In this document: in pieces, positions 1-7,788 of the stretch
Numbering within the stretch: position 1 is the first letter of the stretch
Layout: each line of letters starts with the position of its first letter
Assembly (NCBI GenBank): GCA_900762015.1
Contig: CAAFEX010000057.1
Location: forward strand, 1-35,544
Direction: 5' to 3'
Source of the DNA: an uncultured Collinsella sp.
GTDB taxonomy: Bacteria > Actinomycetota > Coriobacteriia > Coriobacteriales > Coriobacteriaceae
DNA length: 35,544 bases
The notes under the pieces: model-generated
The model's database searches: none
The model's input: the letters and a program-made list of their open reading frames with translations, nothing else
What the model was told of the DNA's origin: nothing
Translations under genes and position numbers: made by a program

Positions 1-616
1 AGTCGCCGCACTCGGTGGCGAGCGCTTCGCATTGGGCACCATACGTGCGGTCCACGAATTCGACCACATCGTCTGCGAGGTCGTCGACGGCGGGCACGCG
101 CAGGCGCGTGGCCGGGGCGCGCAGGGCACTGCGGCGGGCGACCTCCTCGGCAGAAAGGCCTCTGCAGGCGCCACGGTAGATGGGCGTGCCGTCGCTGGCA
201 TGCGGCGCGCTTGCGGTGTGGAGCTCGGCGCGCGTGCAAAAACAGGGGTAGGTGAGGCCGGCGTCCTGCAGCTGGTGCAGGGCGTCCTCGTACAGATCCA
301 GGCGATCGTGCTGGTAGTAGGGACCTTCGTCCCACTCCAGCCCCAACCAGGCTAGGTCGTCGATGAGCTGGGCGGCAAGTTCCGGGCGCTTACAGCGATC
401 GTCCAGGTCCTCGATGCGCAACACAATGCTGCCGCCCTGGCTACGGGCCGAAAGCCACGCGCATAGGCAGCTGAACACGTTGCCCAGGTGCATGCGGCCC
501 GATGGCGACGGGGCGAAGCGGCCCACGACGGGCGCGAGGGCGGGGGCGAGCTTGCTGTTGGGCGCCGTCGATGTGGCCACAGCGGGCGTTGTTATGTTGC
601 GTGCGTTGATATCCAT
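1..616 (-). CDS. gluQ: Glutamyl-Q tRNA(Asp) synthetase, N-terminal part (cut by window start)
   Basis: A class I aminoacyl-tRNA synthetase-like enzyme that lacks the anticodon domain and loads glutamate onto the queuosine base of tRNA(Asp). I read about 205 codons on the minus strand from ATG at 616; the 3' end lies outside. After a non-conserved stretch of about 30 residues come GRFAPSPSGRMHLGN (the HIGH-type ATP site), RIEDLDD, and CFC followed by YRGAC. That last pair matches the C-x-C...Y-x3-C zinc motif that separates GluQ from true GluRS. The KMSKS loop would be beyond the edge. There is no Shine-Dalgarno sequence before the ATG, and a TATACT box sits 8 bases upstream, so the message may be leaderless. 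A downstream start nearer GRFAPSP cannot be excluded. The family call is firm, the start is moderate. Confidence 0.88.
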   Translation of the reverse strand, partial: MDINARNITTPAVATSTAPNSKLAPALAPVVGRFAPSPSGRMHLGNVFSCLCAWLSARSQGGSIVLRIEDLDDRCKRPELAAQLIDDLAWLGLEWDEGPYYQHDRLDLYEDALHQLQDAGLTYPCFCTRAELHTASAPHASDGTPIYRGACRGLSAEEVARRSALRAPATRLRVPAVDDLADDVVEFVDRTYGAQCEALATECGD

Positions 617-623
617 GCGGACG

Positions 624-629
624 AGTATA
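624..629 (-). promoter_or_regulatory. Putative -10 box of gluQ, suggesting a leaderless transcript
   Basis: On the minus strand TATACT lies 7 bases upstream of the ATG at 616. Transcription from such a box would start at or within a few bases of the ATG, and no ribosome binding site is present. No convincing -35 hexamer is seen, so this is a -10-only inference. Confidence 0.4.
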
Positions 630-980
630 GCGCGGGGCGCGGTGGGGGAGACGCTGCCGTGGCCTGCAAGTTGCCGAGGCCGCGCGTTGCGCGTGCCGGA
701 CCACCGGCTCGACAGCTCGATCGCCACCCGCCAGCCCAACCCCTCAAACGACAGAAACCCCGGCAGCTCTTCGCAACTACCGGGGTCTCCGCGGAAAAGG
801 GGGACATGATCCTCAAGCGAACGGCAAAGGGGCAAACCGTTTTCGCTCAACTGCTTTATGCCCCTCGGTTGGCGGCTCAATCAACGCGTGCCGCGCCCAC
901 ACAAAGCCGCTACACCTGTGATGGAGCTATGAAGTGGTATCTATTGCTGGCGCTGGCCATGCCAAGGGTGTCCCTAATGA

Positions 981-1011
981 CTAGTCATTTAAGAACGTCC
1001 CCAATGACTAG
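981..1011. repeat. GGGAC-core hairpin repeat, CTAGTCATT type
   Basis: A 31-base element with 9-base terminal inverted repeats, CTAGTCATT and AATGACTAG. The core, read on the minus strand, is GGGGACGTTCTTAA. It is identical base for base to the copy at 3499-3529. A half copy, CCCTAATGACTAG, overlaps its left end (972-984). Confidence 0.85.
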
Positions 1012-1131
1012 CTGCCGGGCGCGGGCGTGACTTTTGTCCCAATTGACGCCCCGCTTACCTAGACGGTCGTGTCGTACGCTCGCAAACGTGGGACAATAAC
1101 GCTGTTGATATCACAGATAAAGGATGTGCCT

Positions 1132-3078
1132 ATGAACACCCTCGCCGCCAAAGTCAGCCGGCAGCGCCACCTGTTTGCGCGATTCGCTTCCGTCTGCGCG
1201 CTCGTTGCGCTTGCGTTGTTGCTGCTGCCTGCCGCCGCGCACGCCGACGGCTACTCCATGACCCAAACCTATATCGGTGCCACGGTTGAAGCCGATGGAT
1301 CGCTGACCGTTGTAGAGGGGCGCCAGTTTGATTTCGATGACGACATCAACGGCGTGTTTTGGGAGATCAATACGGGAGCCAACCAGCAGGGCGGCACGGC
1401 GGGCGTCGATGTGCAGAGTGTCGAGGAAGAGGACACCGCGTTTAACAAAGTCGATAGCGCGAACAAGGGCGACTCTGGCGTCTATACGGTCGAGCAGACC
1501 GGTGACGGCGTAAGGATTAAGGTGTTCAGCCCTCACGAGAGCGGCGACAGCGCGATCTATTACGTGAGCTACACCATGACCGGTGCGGTTATGAACTGGG
1601 CCGATACCGCCGAGCTCTACTGGAAGTTCGTGGGTGACGGCTGGTCTGCGGATTCCGACGATGTCGAGATGGAAGTGTACTTCGCAAATGCCGCTGCCGG
1701 GACGGCGGCCGTCAAGGGCGATAACTTCCGCGCATGGGGCCACGGCCCGCTGACGGGCGACGTATCGCTCGATGCGGACGAACCCATGGTCACCTACACC
1801 ATTCCGTGCGTGCACGAGGGTGAGTTTGCCGAGGCACGCATCGCCTTCCCCAGCGACTGGGTGCCGCAGCTTGCCGCCTCGGGCGAAGAGCGCATGTCAA
1901 CGATCCTGAGCGAAGAGAAGGAATGGGCCGACGAAGCTAACGCCCGTCGTGAGCACGCGCGTGCGGTTGCCGGCGCGATTGCCGTGATGTGTGTTGTTGT
2001 GGCGGTTGCCTATACCGGTGTAATCGTGATGCTCAAGCTGCGCAGGCCCAAGCCCAAGCCGCTCTTCCAGGACGAGTACTTCCGCGATGTGCCCTCCGCC
2101 GATCATCCCGCGGTGCTTGCAACTCTTATGAGCTGGAACGACGTGCCCGATCAGGCATATATCGCCACGCTGATGAAGCTGACCGACGACCGCGTGATCA
2201 AGCTGGAAGAAGCGACCGAGACCAAGAAGAAGGGTCTGCTCCGTCGCGAAAAAGAGGAGCAGACGTATCGCATCACAGTGACCGACGAGGCCTGGAAGGC
2301 TGCCAAGAAGGACGGCATCGACCGCGACGTACTCAAGGTCTTCTTCGCTGGCGTTAAGCCCGATAAGGACGGAGTCCGTTCGCGCACGTTTAGCGAGCTG
2401 GAGGAATACGCTAGCGAGCGCACCACATCTGTTGGCGACAAGCTCGAGGACTATCAGAGCACGGTTAAGGGCAAGCTGGAGGCGCGCGAGCTTATCGCCT
2501 CGGACGGCACCGTCGCCCTGGTTGCCGGCTTGGTTCTCGGCATCATCATTGTCTTTGGCATTTTGGGCTCTCTGTTCTATACCGACTTTGCGGACGCCAA
2601 CGTCGGTGCCGCTATGATCTCGATCCCCGTCACGATTGTGGGCTTTGTCCTGAGCTGCACCTTCCGCCGTTACACGTCGGAGGGCGCCGAGGTGGCGGCT
2701 CGCTGCAAGGCGCTCAAGCATTGGCTCGAGGATTTTACGCGCCTGAAGGAGGCCGTCCCCAGCGATCTGATTTTGTGGAACAAGCTGCTGGTGATGGGCG
2801 TTGCCCTGGGCGTTTCGAAAGAAGTGCTGCGACAGCTGGCCGAGGCCGTGCCTGCGGATCTGCGCAACAGCGACGATTTCTACGACAACTACCCCTGCTA
2901 CTGGTGGTATTACCATCACTACGGCAACGAGTCTCCGCTCGATTCGTTCAACGATGTGTATCACGAGACCATCCGCGAGCTGGCTTCGAGTTCCGATAGC
3001 TCGAGCGGCGGCAGCGGCGGCGGCTTTTCCGGTGGCGGCGGTGGCGGCGTCGGCGGAGGCGGCGGCGGAACGTTCTAG
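1132..3078 (+). CDS. DUF2207 domain membrane protein with glycine-rich tail
   Basis: A 648-residue predicted membrane protein of the DUF2207 family, whose function is unknown. The start is ATG 1132, preceded at 7 bases by AAAGGA; a longer frame opens at 1069 without such a site. Residues 1-38 form a Sec signal peptide (basic start, Leu/Ala core, AHA-DG cleavage site). An extracellular beta-rich domain follows to about residue 275 (the DUF2207 module, beginning YSMTQTYIGATVEADGSL). Hydrophobic segments lie near 278-302, 459-482 and 491-511, separated by a charged cytoplasmic region. The last 25 residues are almost pure glycine and serine and end in GGTF, a tail often seen in this family. It is a single-gene unit with its own terminator at 3092-3140. 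Confidence 0.85.
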   Translation: MNTLAAKVSRQRHLFARFASVCALVALALLLLPAAAHADGYSMTQTYIGATVEADGSLTVVEGRQFDFDDDINGVFWEINTGANQQGGTAGVDVQSVEEEDTAFNKVDSANKGDSGVYTVEQTGDGVRIKVFSPHESGDSAIYYVSYTMTGAVMNWADTAELYWKFVGDGWSADSDDVEMEVYFANAAAGTAAVKGDNFRAWGHGPLTGDVSLDADEPMVTYTIPCVHEGEFAEARIAFPSDWVPQLAASGEERMSTILSEEKEWADEANARREHARAVAGAIAVMCVVVAVAYTGVIVMLKLRRPKPKPLFQDEYFRDVPSADHPAVLATLMSWNDVPDQAYIATLMKLTDDRVIKLEEATETKKKGLLRREKEEQTYRITVTDEAWKAAKKDGIDRDVLKVFFAGVKPDKDGVRSRTFSELEEYASERTTSVGDKLEDYQSTVKGKLEARELIASDGTVALVAGLVLGIIIVFGILGSLFYTDFADANVGAAMISIPVTIVGFVLSCTFRRYTSEGAEVAARCKALKHWLEDFTRLKEAVPSDLILWNKLLVMGVALGVSKEVLRQLAEAVPADLRNSDDFYDNYPCYWWYYHHYGNESPLDSFNDVYHETIRELASSSDSSSGGSGGGFSGGGGGGVGGGGGGTF

Positions 3079-3091
3079 CGAGCGCTTGCTT

Positions 3092-3140
3092 TGGGGTGGA
3101 TCTTTCTGGGCGGTTGCCAGGGAAGATCCATCCCATTTTT
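3092..3140 (+). terminator. Rho-independent terminator of the DUF2207 gene
   Basis: A stem of 14 pairs, two of them G-T, between 3092-3105 (TGGGGTGGATCTTT) and 3122-3135 (GAAGATCCATCCCA), followed at once by five T. It begins 13 bases after the stop codon. Confidence 0.8.
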
Positions 3141-3194
3141 GTGCATCGAAACGGGCCATGCTTTCCGCTGCGGACCTTCGCACAAGGGGCAGTG

Positions 3195-3419
3195 GGCAAA
3201 AAATGCCAAATATGAGTACTGTTGCCTAGATTGTCACATTTGTTTGTACTAAAAAATGGACTCCTAACGATATTATTTCTCGTTAGGAGTCCATTTTATT
3301 GTACATTTGGGGAGATACGTTAGTTCATCTGACGCGTCGAGACGCCTAAGAGACCCGAGAAAGCCGAATTGCGCTGCTGCTAAAAAGGTAACAGTACTCA
3401 TATTTGATGTTTTTTGACC
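3195..3419. repeat. Composite intergenic element with 33-base inverted repeats
   Basis: The left arm 3195-3227 and the right arm 3386-3419 are imperfect inverted copies. They share a run of six A and the exact 16-mer AAATATGAGTACTGTT, with a few mismatches elsewhere. The 158 bases between them contain a perfect 18-pair hairpin. There is no transposase inside, so it resembles a MITE or an intergenic repeat unit. Confidence 0.65.
3253..3297. terminator. Strong bidirectional hairpin terminator
   Basis: A perfect 18-base-pair stem (3253-3270 with 3280-3297) and a 9-base AT-rich loop. The arms begin and end in A and T runs, so it can work on both strands. It lies at the centre of the composite repeat element between convergent genes. 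Confidence 0.8.
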
Positions 3420-3498
3420 ACAGCTATTTGCAGGCCCCCTATAGGGCGATGCCAACGAGGGCTTCGGCGGCCGTTTTGCTCAAGACTGTCCCCAGCGA

Positions 3499-3529
3499 CT
3501 AGTCATTTAAGAACGTCCCCAATGACTAG
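3499..3529. repeat. GGGAC-core hairpin repeat, CTAGTCATT type, second copy
   Basis: An exact 31-base duplicate of 981-1011, with arms CTAGTCATT and AATGACTAG. It is preceded by the degenerate half copy GTCCCCAGCGACTAG. Confidence 0.85.
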
Positions 3530-3561
3530 GTGTGGTTGCTGCCAAGGAGTGTCCCGGGGTG

Positions 3562-3592
3562 CCGGCATAAAAGGAACGTCCCTAACTGCCGG
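3562..3592. repeat. GGGAC-core hairpin repeat, CCGGCA type
   Basis: The ends CCGGCA (3562-3567) and TGCCGG (3587-3592) are inverted. The minus-strand core is TTAGGGACGTTCC. Its right end, CGTCCCTAACTGCCGG, equals the end of the element at 31355-31412. Confidence 0.7.
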
Positions 3593-3594
3593 GT

Positions 3595-4236
3595 TTAGGC
3601 TGTTAGGTCGAGTTCGTAGAGGAAGCTTTCGCGCGGCATGTCGTGACGGCGCTCTTCGCGGTTGGCGCGGTGCGTGGCGGTGCGCTTAAAGCCGTGCAGC
3701 TCGTAGAACTTCCACGAGCAGTTGGAGTCGGTGTACAGGTGCGCCCTCGTCGCTCCAAGCGAGGACAGGTGCGAGATCGCGGCATCGAGCAGAACCGTGC
3801 CAACGCCCAGGCCATGGACATCGCGATCCACGGCAAGCAGCGTGACCTCGTTGTCGTGCGGCAACGGGCTGCTCTCGAGCAGGCGGTTGTTGGTTCGGAT
3901 GGTTGCGCGCACAAACGAGAGATACTCGGCGCAGGCATCAGGCTCCAGCTCACGCATCTGCGATAGCAGCGCGCGTTCGGTATCCATCCAATGCTCGTTG
4001 ATAGTGACGCCGGAGTTCTGTCCTGCACGTGCAAGTGCAATGCCGCGCGCCTCGCCGTCAATCACCGCAACCTGTGAAAACGTCGACGACGAAAGGCAGT
4101 AGGCGAGGTCGCACGCGGCCTCGAGGCGGTTGTACTCATCGTTATCCGAATTGTTATGCCAGAGCTGCTGTAGAATCAGCGCGATGGCGTCGAAGTCTTC
4201 GGTATCAAACGGTCGGTAGAGAACCCGCGAGACCAT
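3595..4236 (-). CDS. GNAT family N-acetyltransferase
   Basis: A 213-residue protein with the GNAT fold, predicted to move an acetyl group from acetyl-CoA to an amine; the substrate is unknown. The C-terminal half carries the family hallmark: VTLLAVDRDVHGLGVGTVLLDAA is beta-4 plus the acetyl-CoA pyrophosphate loop (H-G-L-G-V-G) and alpha-3. It is followed by HLYTDSNCSWKFYELHGFKRT, the usual beta-5/alpha-4 region with the F/Y-Y-x-x-x-G-F signature. The N-terminal 110 residues are less conserved. GAAAGAGG stands 4 bases before the ATG. The gene stands alone and is convergent with the DUF2207 gene. It could act on a small molecule or a protein N-terminus; context gives no hint. Confidence 0.85.
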   Translation of the reverse strand: MVSRVLYRPFDTEDFDAIALILQQLWHNNSDNDEYNRLEAACDLAYCLSSSTFSQVAVIDGEARGIALARAGQNSGVTINEHWMDTERALLSQMRELEPDACAEYLSFVRATIRTNNRLLESSPLPHDNEVTLLAVDRDVHGLGVGTVLLDAAISHLSSLGATRAHLYTDSNCSWKFYELHGFKRTATHRANREERRHDMPRESFLYELDLTA

Positions 4237-4513
4237 GGTGCCTCTTTCTTTTGCGGATGCATATCGAGCACAGTTCTACCACGCCATTGGCATCAAATTA
4301 TGGTGCCCCTGTGTTCCATGAACTCACCGTGCCCGGTGCCGTGCCCATCCCCTCCGCTCGCAAACTTTTTCTGCATATGCGCCCGTTGCGGGATGCATCG
4401 ATGCGCTCGATGCGCTACATTAAATCAGTATTTTCAATGCCGCTGCGCGAGCGCTGCAGATCGACGTATCACCGACTCACAGAGCACGGCGGCGTACCAG
4501 ACAGGAGGACTGC

Positions 4514-6121
4514 ATGGGATCTGATGTGAAGATCGCACGCGCGTTGATCTCGGTTACCGATAAGACGGGCGTCGTCGATTTCGCACGGACGCTGGTCGAT
4601 GACTTTGGCGTCGAGATCATCTCTACGGGCGGCACGGCTCGTGCCATCGAGGACGCGGGCGTTCCCGTAACCCCCATCGAGGAGTTCACGGGCTATCCCG
4701 AGATGATGGACGGCCGCGTTAAGACCCTGCACCCCAAGGTTCACGGCGCGCTGCTGGCCCGCCGCGATTCCGAGCAGCACATGCAGGAGGCCGCTCAGCA
4801 CGGCATTAAGCTGATCGACCTGGTCGTCGTCAACCTGTACGAGTTCGAGAAGACCGTCGCCAACCCCGAGGTCACCTTCGCGGACGCCATCGAGCACATT
4901 GACATCGGCGGTCCCTCCATGCTGCGCTCTGCTGCCAAGAACGCCACGAGCGTTACCGTCATTTCCGACCCTGCCGACTATGATGCCGTCCTGGCCGAGA
5001 TGCACGAGACCGGTGGCTGCACCACGCTTTCCACCCGTCGTCGCCTGCAGGTGAAGGTCTACCAGACCACCGCCGCCTACGACACGGCTATCTCCCGTTG
5101 GCTTGCCGCCCAGGCAAGCGACGTGGCGGATACCTCTGCCAAGCTCGAGATCTCGTTGGAGAAGGTCGACGACCTGCGCTATGGCGAGAATCCTCAGCAG
5201 AAGGCTACGGTCTACCGCTTTGCCGAGGGCTGCGAGAATACCGCGAGCTCGCAGTTCCCGCTCGTTGGCTCCGAGCAGATCCAGGGCAAGCCGCTCAGCT
5301 ACAACAACTATCTGGATGCCGATGCCGCTTGGAACCTGGTCCGCGAGTTCGATGAGCCGGCCTGCGTGATCCTCAAGCACCAGAACCCTTGCGGTTCCGC
5401 CGTTGCCGAGGACATTACGGCTGCCTACGATCGCGCCTTCGCCTGCGATCCCAAGAGCGCCTTTGGCGGCATCATCGCCTGCAACCGCGAGGTTCCCTAT
5501 GAGCTGGTCGAGCACTTTGCCGATCAGAACAAGCAGTTCGTCGAGGTTATCATCGCCCCGACCTACACCGACGAGGCGCTCGAGCGCATGGCCAAGCGCC
5601 CCAACCTGCGCGTGCTGGCCACCGGCGGCGTGGACCACGGCGCCCAGGTGGAGCTGCGCTCCATCGACGGCGGCATGCTGGTGCAGGAAGTCGACCACGT
5701 GACCGAGGATCCCGCGACCTTTACGTTCCCCACCGACCGCAAGCCCACCGATGCCGAGATGGCCGAGCTCGAGTTTGCTTGGAAGGTCTGCAAGGGCGTT
5801 AAGTCCAACGCCATCCTGGTCTCCAAGGGCAAGGCCGGCATTGGCATGGGCCCGGGTCAGCCTAACCGCGTTGACTCTGCGCTGCTTGCCTGCGAGCGCG
5901 CCGAGGACTTCTGCGAGCGCGAGGGCGTGGAGAAGGGCGGCTTTGCCTGTGCAAGCGACGCGTTCTTCCCGTTCCGCGACAACGTCGACGTGCTTGCTGC
6001 ACACGGCGTGACCTGCATCATCCAGCCCGGCGGCTCCAAGCGCGACGACGAGAGCATTCAGGCCTGCAATGAGCACAATATTGCTATGGTCTTTACGGGC
6101 GCTCGCCACTTCCGCCACTAA
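4514..6121 (+). CDS. purH: Bifunctional AICAR formyltransferase/IMP cyclohydrolase
   Basis: Catalyses the last two steps of IMP synthesis: formylation of AICAR by 10-formyltetrahydrofolate, then ring closure. At 535 residues it has the normal family length. The N-terminal cyclohydrolase domain (about 1-200) has an MGS-like fold with ALISVTDKTG, STGGTARAIEDAG and MMDGRVKTLHPKVHG. The transformylase domain follows, with RYGENPQQKA, the catalytic Lys-His pair in LKHQNPCGSA (about residues 288-289), SAFGGI and GPGQPNRVDS. It ends GARHFRH as is usual. AGGAGGA is 4 bases before the ATG. The 277 bases upstream hold no gene that I can support and no riboswitch that I recognise. A terminator follows the stop codon, so it is probably monocistronic, apart from other pur genes. 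Confidence 0.97.
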   Translation: MGSDVKIARALISVTDKTGVVDFARTLVDDFGVEIISTGGTARAIEDAGVPVTPIEEFTGYPEMMDGRVKTLHPKVHGALLARRDSEQHMQEAAQHGIKLIDLVVVNLYEFEKTVANPEVTFADAIEHIDIGGPSMLRSAAKNATSVTVISDPADYDAVLAEMHETGGCTTLSTRRRLQVKVYQTTAAYDTAISRWLAAQASDVADTSAKLEISLEKVDDLRYGENPQQKATVYRFAEGCENTASSQFPLVGSEQIQGKPLSYNNYLDADAAWNLVREFDEPACVILKHQNPCGSAVAEDITAAYDRAFACDPKSAFGGIIACNREVPYELVEHFADQNKQFVEVIIAPTYTDEALERMAKRPNLRVLATGGVDHGAQVELRSIDGGMLVQEVDHVTEDPATFTFPTDRKPTDAEMAELEFAWKVCKGVKSNAILVSKGKAGIGMGPGQPNRVDSALLACERAEDFCEREGVEKGGFACASDAFFPFRDNVDVLAAHGVTCIIQPGGSKRDDESIQACNEHNIAMVFTGARHFRH

Positions 6122-6150
6122 GTTCCGCCTTGGGACAAAATAATCTCCGC

Positions 6151-6187
6151 AAAAGACGGCTGCTCCGTTTGGAGGGCCGTCTTTTTG
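6151..6187 (+). terminator. Rho-independent terminator of purH
   Basis: A perfect 10-pair stem, AAAAGACGGC (6151-6160) with GCCGTCTTTT (6176-6185), ending in a T run. It lies 30 bases after the purH stop codon. Confidence 0.85.
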
Positions 6188-6226
6188 GTATAAGAGGACG
6201 GAATGACTAACACGAAAGGTATGACC

Positions 6227-6934
6227 ATGCCCCAGATTGATGATGCCGAGCTGTTTGGCAATGCCGAGGATCAGCGTGCGTACGAGGAATTTTGCGCCAA
6301 TCAGGAGGCGGTCGAGAAGTTCACGCTCGACAAGCCTGCGCTTGTCTGCCGTTGGCGCATGTCCAATAAAAAGGTGCCCATGCTCAACCGCCACATTCGC
6401 GCACTGTCCGAGCGCTTGGTGCAGGGCGAGCCGCTTACCCATAACATGCTCAGCTGGGCCAAGCAGCATGTTGAGTGGTCGCTTGCCGAGGGCGATTACA
6501 CCGCACGCGACGGCGTGCTCATGCTGGTGATCGACGTCAACGGCAACGCCGCCATGACGGTGGGGGAGTACGAGCCGCTAGCCGATACGTCGGCCAAGGC
6601 GCTACGTGCTCGCTCCGCCGAGGCCCGCTCCGAGGCCGACGAAACCGGCGTGGCGCCCGAGCTGCTCGCCGCCGTCGATAACGGCGAGCTTGCCTTTGTG
6701 GCGCCAGCGGACGAGTGCCTGTGCGGCACGGCGACGCTCATCGAGCAGCTGGCCCAGACCAAGGGCATCCCGGTCACGCGCGTAGATATTCCTGCGCAGC
6801 TTAAGGGCGCGCTGTTTCTGGTGAGCGACGAGCACGGCGTGGTCCCCGCAACCGAGGCCGACGCCGCCGAGACCGACGCCGCTATGGTCGCCTTCTTCGC
6901 TGACGGCTACGAAAAGCTTCGCGCCCGCCGCTAA
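6227..6934 (+). CDS. Conserved-looking protein of unknown function
   Basis: A soluble protein of 235 residues that I cannot assign to a family. It begins MPQIDDAELFGNAEDQRAYEEF and shows an alpha/beta composition with VLMLVIDVNGNAAMTVGEY near the middle, an Ala/Glu-rich helix, then ECLCGTATLIEQL. It has no signal peptide, membrane segment or known catalytic motif. GAAAGG is 7 bases before the chosen ATG. A start at 6203 (adding MTNTKGMT) also has a GAGG site, but a TATAAG box at 6189-6194 would put the transcript start at about 6201, which favours the later ATG. Codon use matches the neighbours and the frame is fully open, so it is very likely a real gene. Confidence 0.75.
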   Translation: MPQIDDAELFGNAEDQRAYEEFCANQEAVEKFTLDKPALVCRWRMSNKKVPMLNRHIRALSERLVQGEPLTHNMLSWAKQHVEWSLAEGDYTARDGVLMLVIDVNGNAAMTVGEYEPLADTSAKALRARSAEARSEADETGVAPELLAAVDNGELAFVAPADECLCGTATLIEQLAQTKGIPVTRVDIPAQLKGALFLVSDEHGVVPATEADAAETDAAMVAFFADGYEKLRARR

Positions 6935-6948
6935 ATGATGTTTCTGGG

Positions 6949-6978
6949 ACGGGGGTTAAATACTCATTTAATTCCCGT
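6949..6978. other. Hairpin after the unknown gene at 6227-6934
   Basis: A 13-pair stem with two G-T pairs (6949-6961 with 6966-6978) and an ACTC loop, 15 bases after a stop codon. There is no T run. It may act as an mRNA 3' end or belong to the local repeat family, because GGGAC occurs at its left edge. Confidence 0.5.
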
Positions 6979-6984
6979 GCTCGT

Positions 6985-7016
6985 CGCGAGCGAGGGGCAA
7001 GCCCCTGCCGCTCGCG
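6985..7016. other. Two-tier hairpin upstream of the response regulator
   Basis: The outer arms CGCGAGCG (6985-6992) and CGCTCGCG (7009-7016) enclose the inner arms GGGGC and GCCCC (6994-6998 and 7001-7005). It is a GC-rich palindrome about 90 bases before the response regulator start. It could be a transcript end or a regulatory site. Confidence 0.45.
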
Positions 7017-7107
7017 AACAGTTCTGTCACCTTGGTGCCACGCGAGGCGCGTACCTGCGGCTCCGCGGTCATAATGGGGCAAGACAACCAAGAGGGGAGC
7101 GGAATCC

Positions 7108-7779
7108 ATGGCGCTGATCTATATCGTTGAGGACGACGAGCCCATTCGTCGCGAGCTTGCCGACATCCTTGCCCGTGCCGGTTTTGAGGTCGAGGCCTGC
7201 GAATCGTTCGAGCATGTCTCGCGTGATATTCTCGCCGCCGCGCCCGACCTGGTGCTGCTCGACCTGACGCTTCCCGTCAAGGACGGCCAGCATATCTGCC
7301 ATGAGGTTCGCCGCGAATCCGAGGTTCCCATCATCGTCCTCACTTCGCGCGCGACCGAGATTGACGAGGTCATGGCCATGACGCTCGGCGCGGACGACTT
7401 TGTTCCCAAGCCCTATAGCGCGCGCGTGCTCGTGGCGCGCATCAACGCACTGCTGCGTCGCACCGCGGCGGCAGGCGAGCGCAGCACACTTGTCCACAAG
7501 GGGCTGGAGCTCGATCTCGCTCGCTCCATGGTCACCAACATGCAGACCGGTACCAGTACCGAGCTCACCAAAAATGAGCTGCGTATCCTCTCGCTGCTTC
7601 TGAGCCGTGCGGGCAAGATTGTCTCGCGCTCGGCCATCATGCAGGACCTGTGGGATTCCGACGCCTTCGTGGACGACAATACGCTCACCGTCAACATCAA
7701 CCGCCTGCGCACCACGCTCGAAAAAATTGGCATCAAGGGGTATTTGACCACGCACCGCGGCCAGGGCTATTCGATCTAG
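7108..7779 (+). CDS. OmpR-family response regulator
   Basis: A DNA-binding response regulator of 223 residues. The receiver domain (1-118) has the acidic pair in VEDDEP (residues 8-10), the phospho-acceptor Asp52 in LLDLTLP, Thr79 and Lys101 (VPKPY). The winged-helix domain (about 128-222) has LTKNELRILSLLLSRAGKIVSR and ends RGQGYSI, typical of OmpR/PhoB members. It starts at ATG 7108 after AGGGGAG. The histidine kinase starts 9 bases after its stop codon, so the two form one operon. The partner kinase is of the intramembrane-sensing type, and this regulator resembles BceR/GraR/VirR proteins in length and motifs. Its targets are unknown because no transporter gene is adjacent. Confidence 0.93.
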   Translation: MALIYIVEDDEPIRRELADILARAGFEVEACESFEHVSRDILAAAPDLVLLDLTLPVKDGQHICHEVRRESEVPIIVLTSRATEIDEVMAMTLGADDFVPKPYSARVLVARINALLRRTAAAGERSTLVHKGLELDLARSMVTNMQTGTSTELTKNELRILSLLLSRAGKIVSRSAIMQDLWDSDAFVDDNTLTVNINRLRTTLEKIGIKGYLTTHRGQGYSI

Positions 7780-7788
7780 GGGCCGGCT

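Larger units (their letters stand above)
617..1131. other. Intergenic region of 515 bases between divergent gluQ and the DUF2207 gene
   Basis: No convincing coding sequence is found here. The open frames have no ribosome binding site and no recognisable protein. The region holds a hairpin with arms ACCCCGG (757-763) and CCGGGGT (780-786), a GGGGCA/TGCCCC pair (829-834 and 859-864), and the GGGAC-core repeat at 981-1011. The promoters of both flanking genes must lie here. Confidence 0.6.
3079..3594. other. Repeat-rich intergenic region between convergent genes
   Basis: About 515 bases between the convergent DUF2207 and GNAT genes. In order it holds the DUF2207 terminator, a composite element flanked by inverted repeats (3195-3419) with an 18-pair hairpin in its middle, and two GGGAC-core repeats (3499-3529 and 3562-3592). 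A 42-codon minus-strand frame (3273-3401, beginning MSTVTF) starts inside one inverted-repeat arm and runs into the hairpin. It has no ribosome binding site and is probably not a gene. Confidence 0.6.

Noticed and set aside
3273..3401. Minus-strand 42-codon frame MSTVTF... as a small protein gene
   Set aside because: There is no ribosome binding site, it begins in an inverted-repeat arm and ends in a terminator hairpin. It is reported only as part of the composite element.
4237..4513. Riboswitch or small gene upstream of purH
   Set aside because: I see no purine-riboswitch-like core, no ribosome-site-backed frame and no clear terminator in this 277-base gap. It is probably just a promoter region.
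4469..6469. Long minus-strand open frame opposite purH (666 codons)
   Set aside because: A shadow of the GC-rich purH gene. It has no recognisable domain, and purH on the plus strand is unambiguous.
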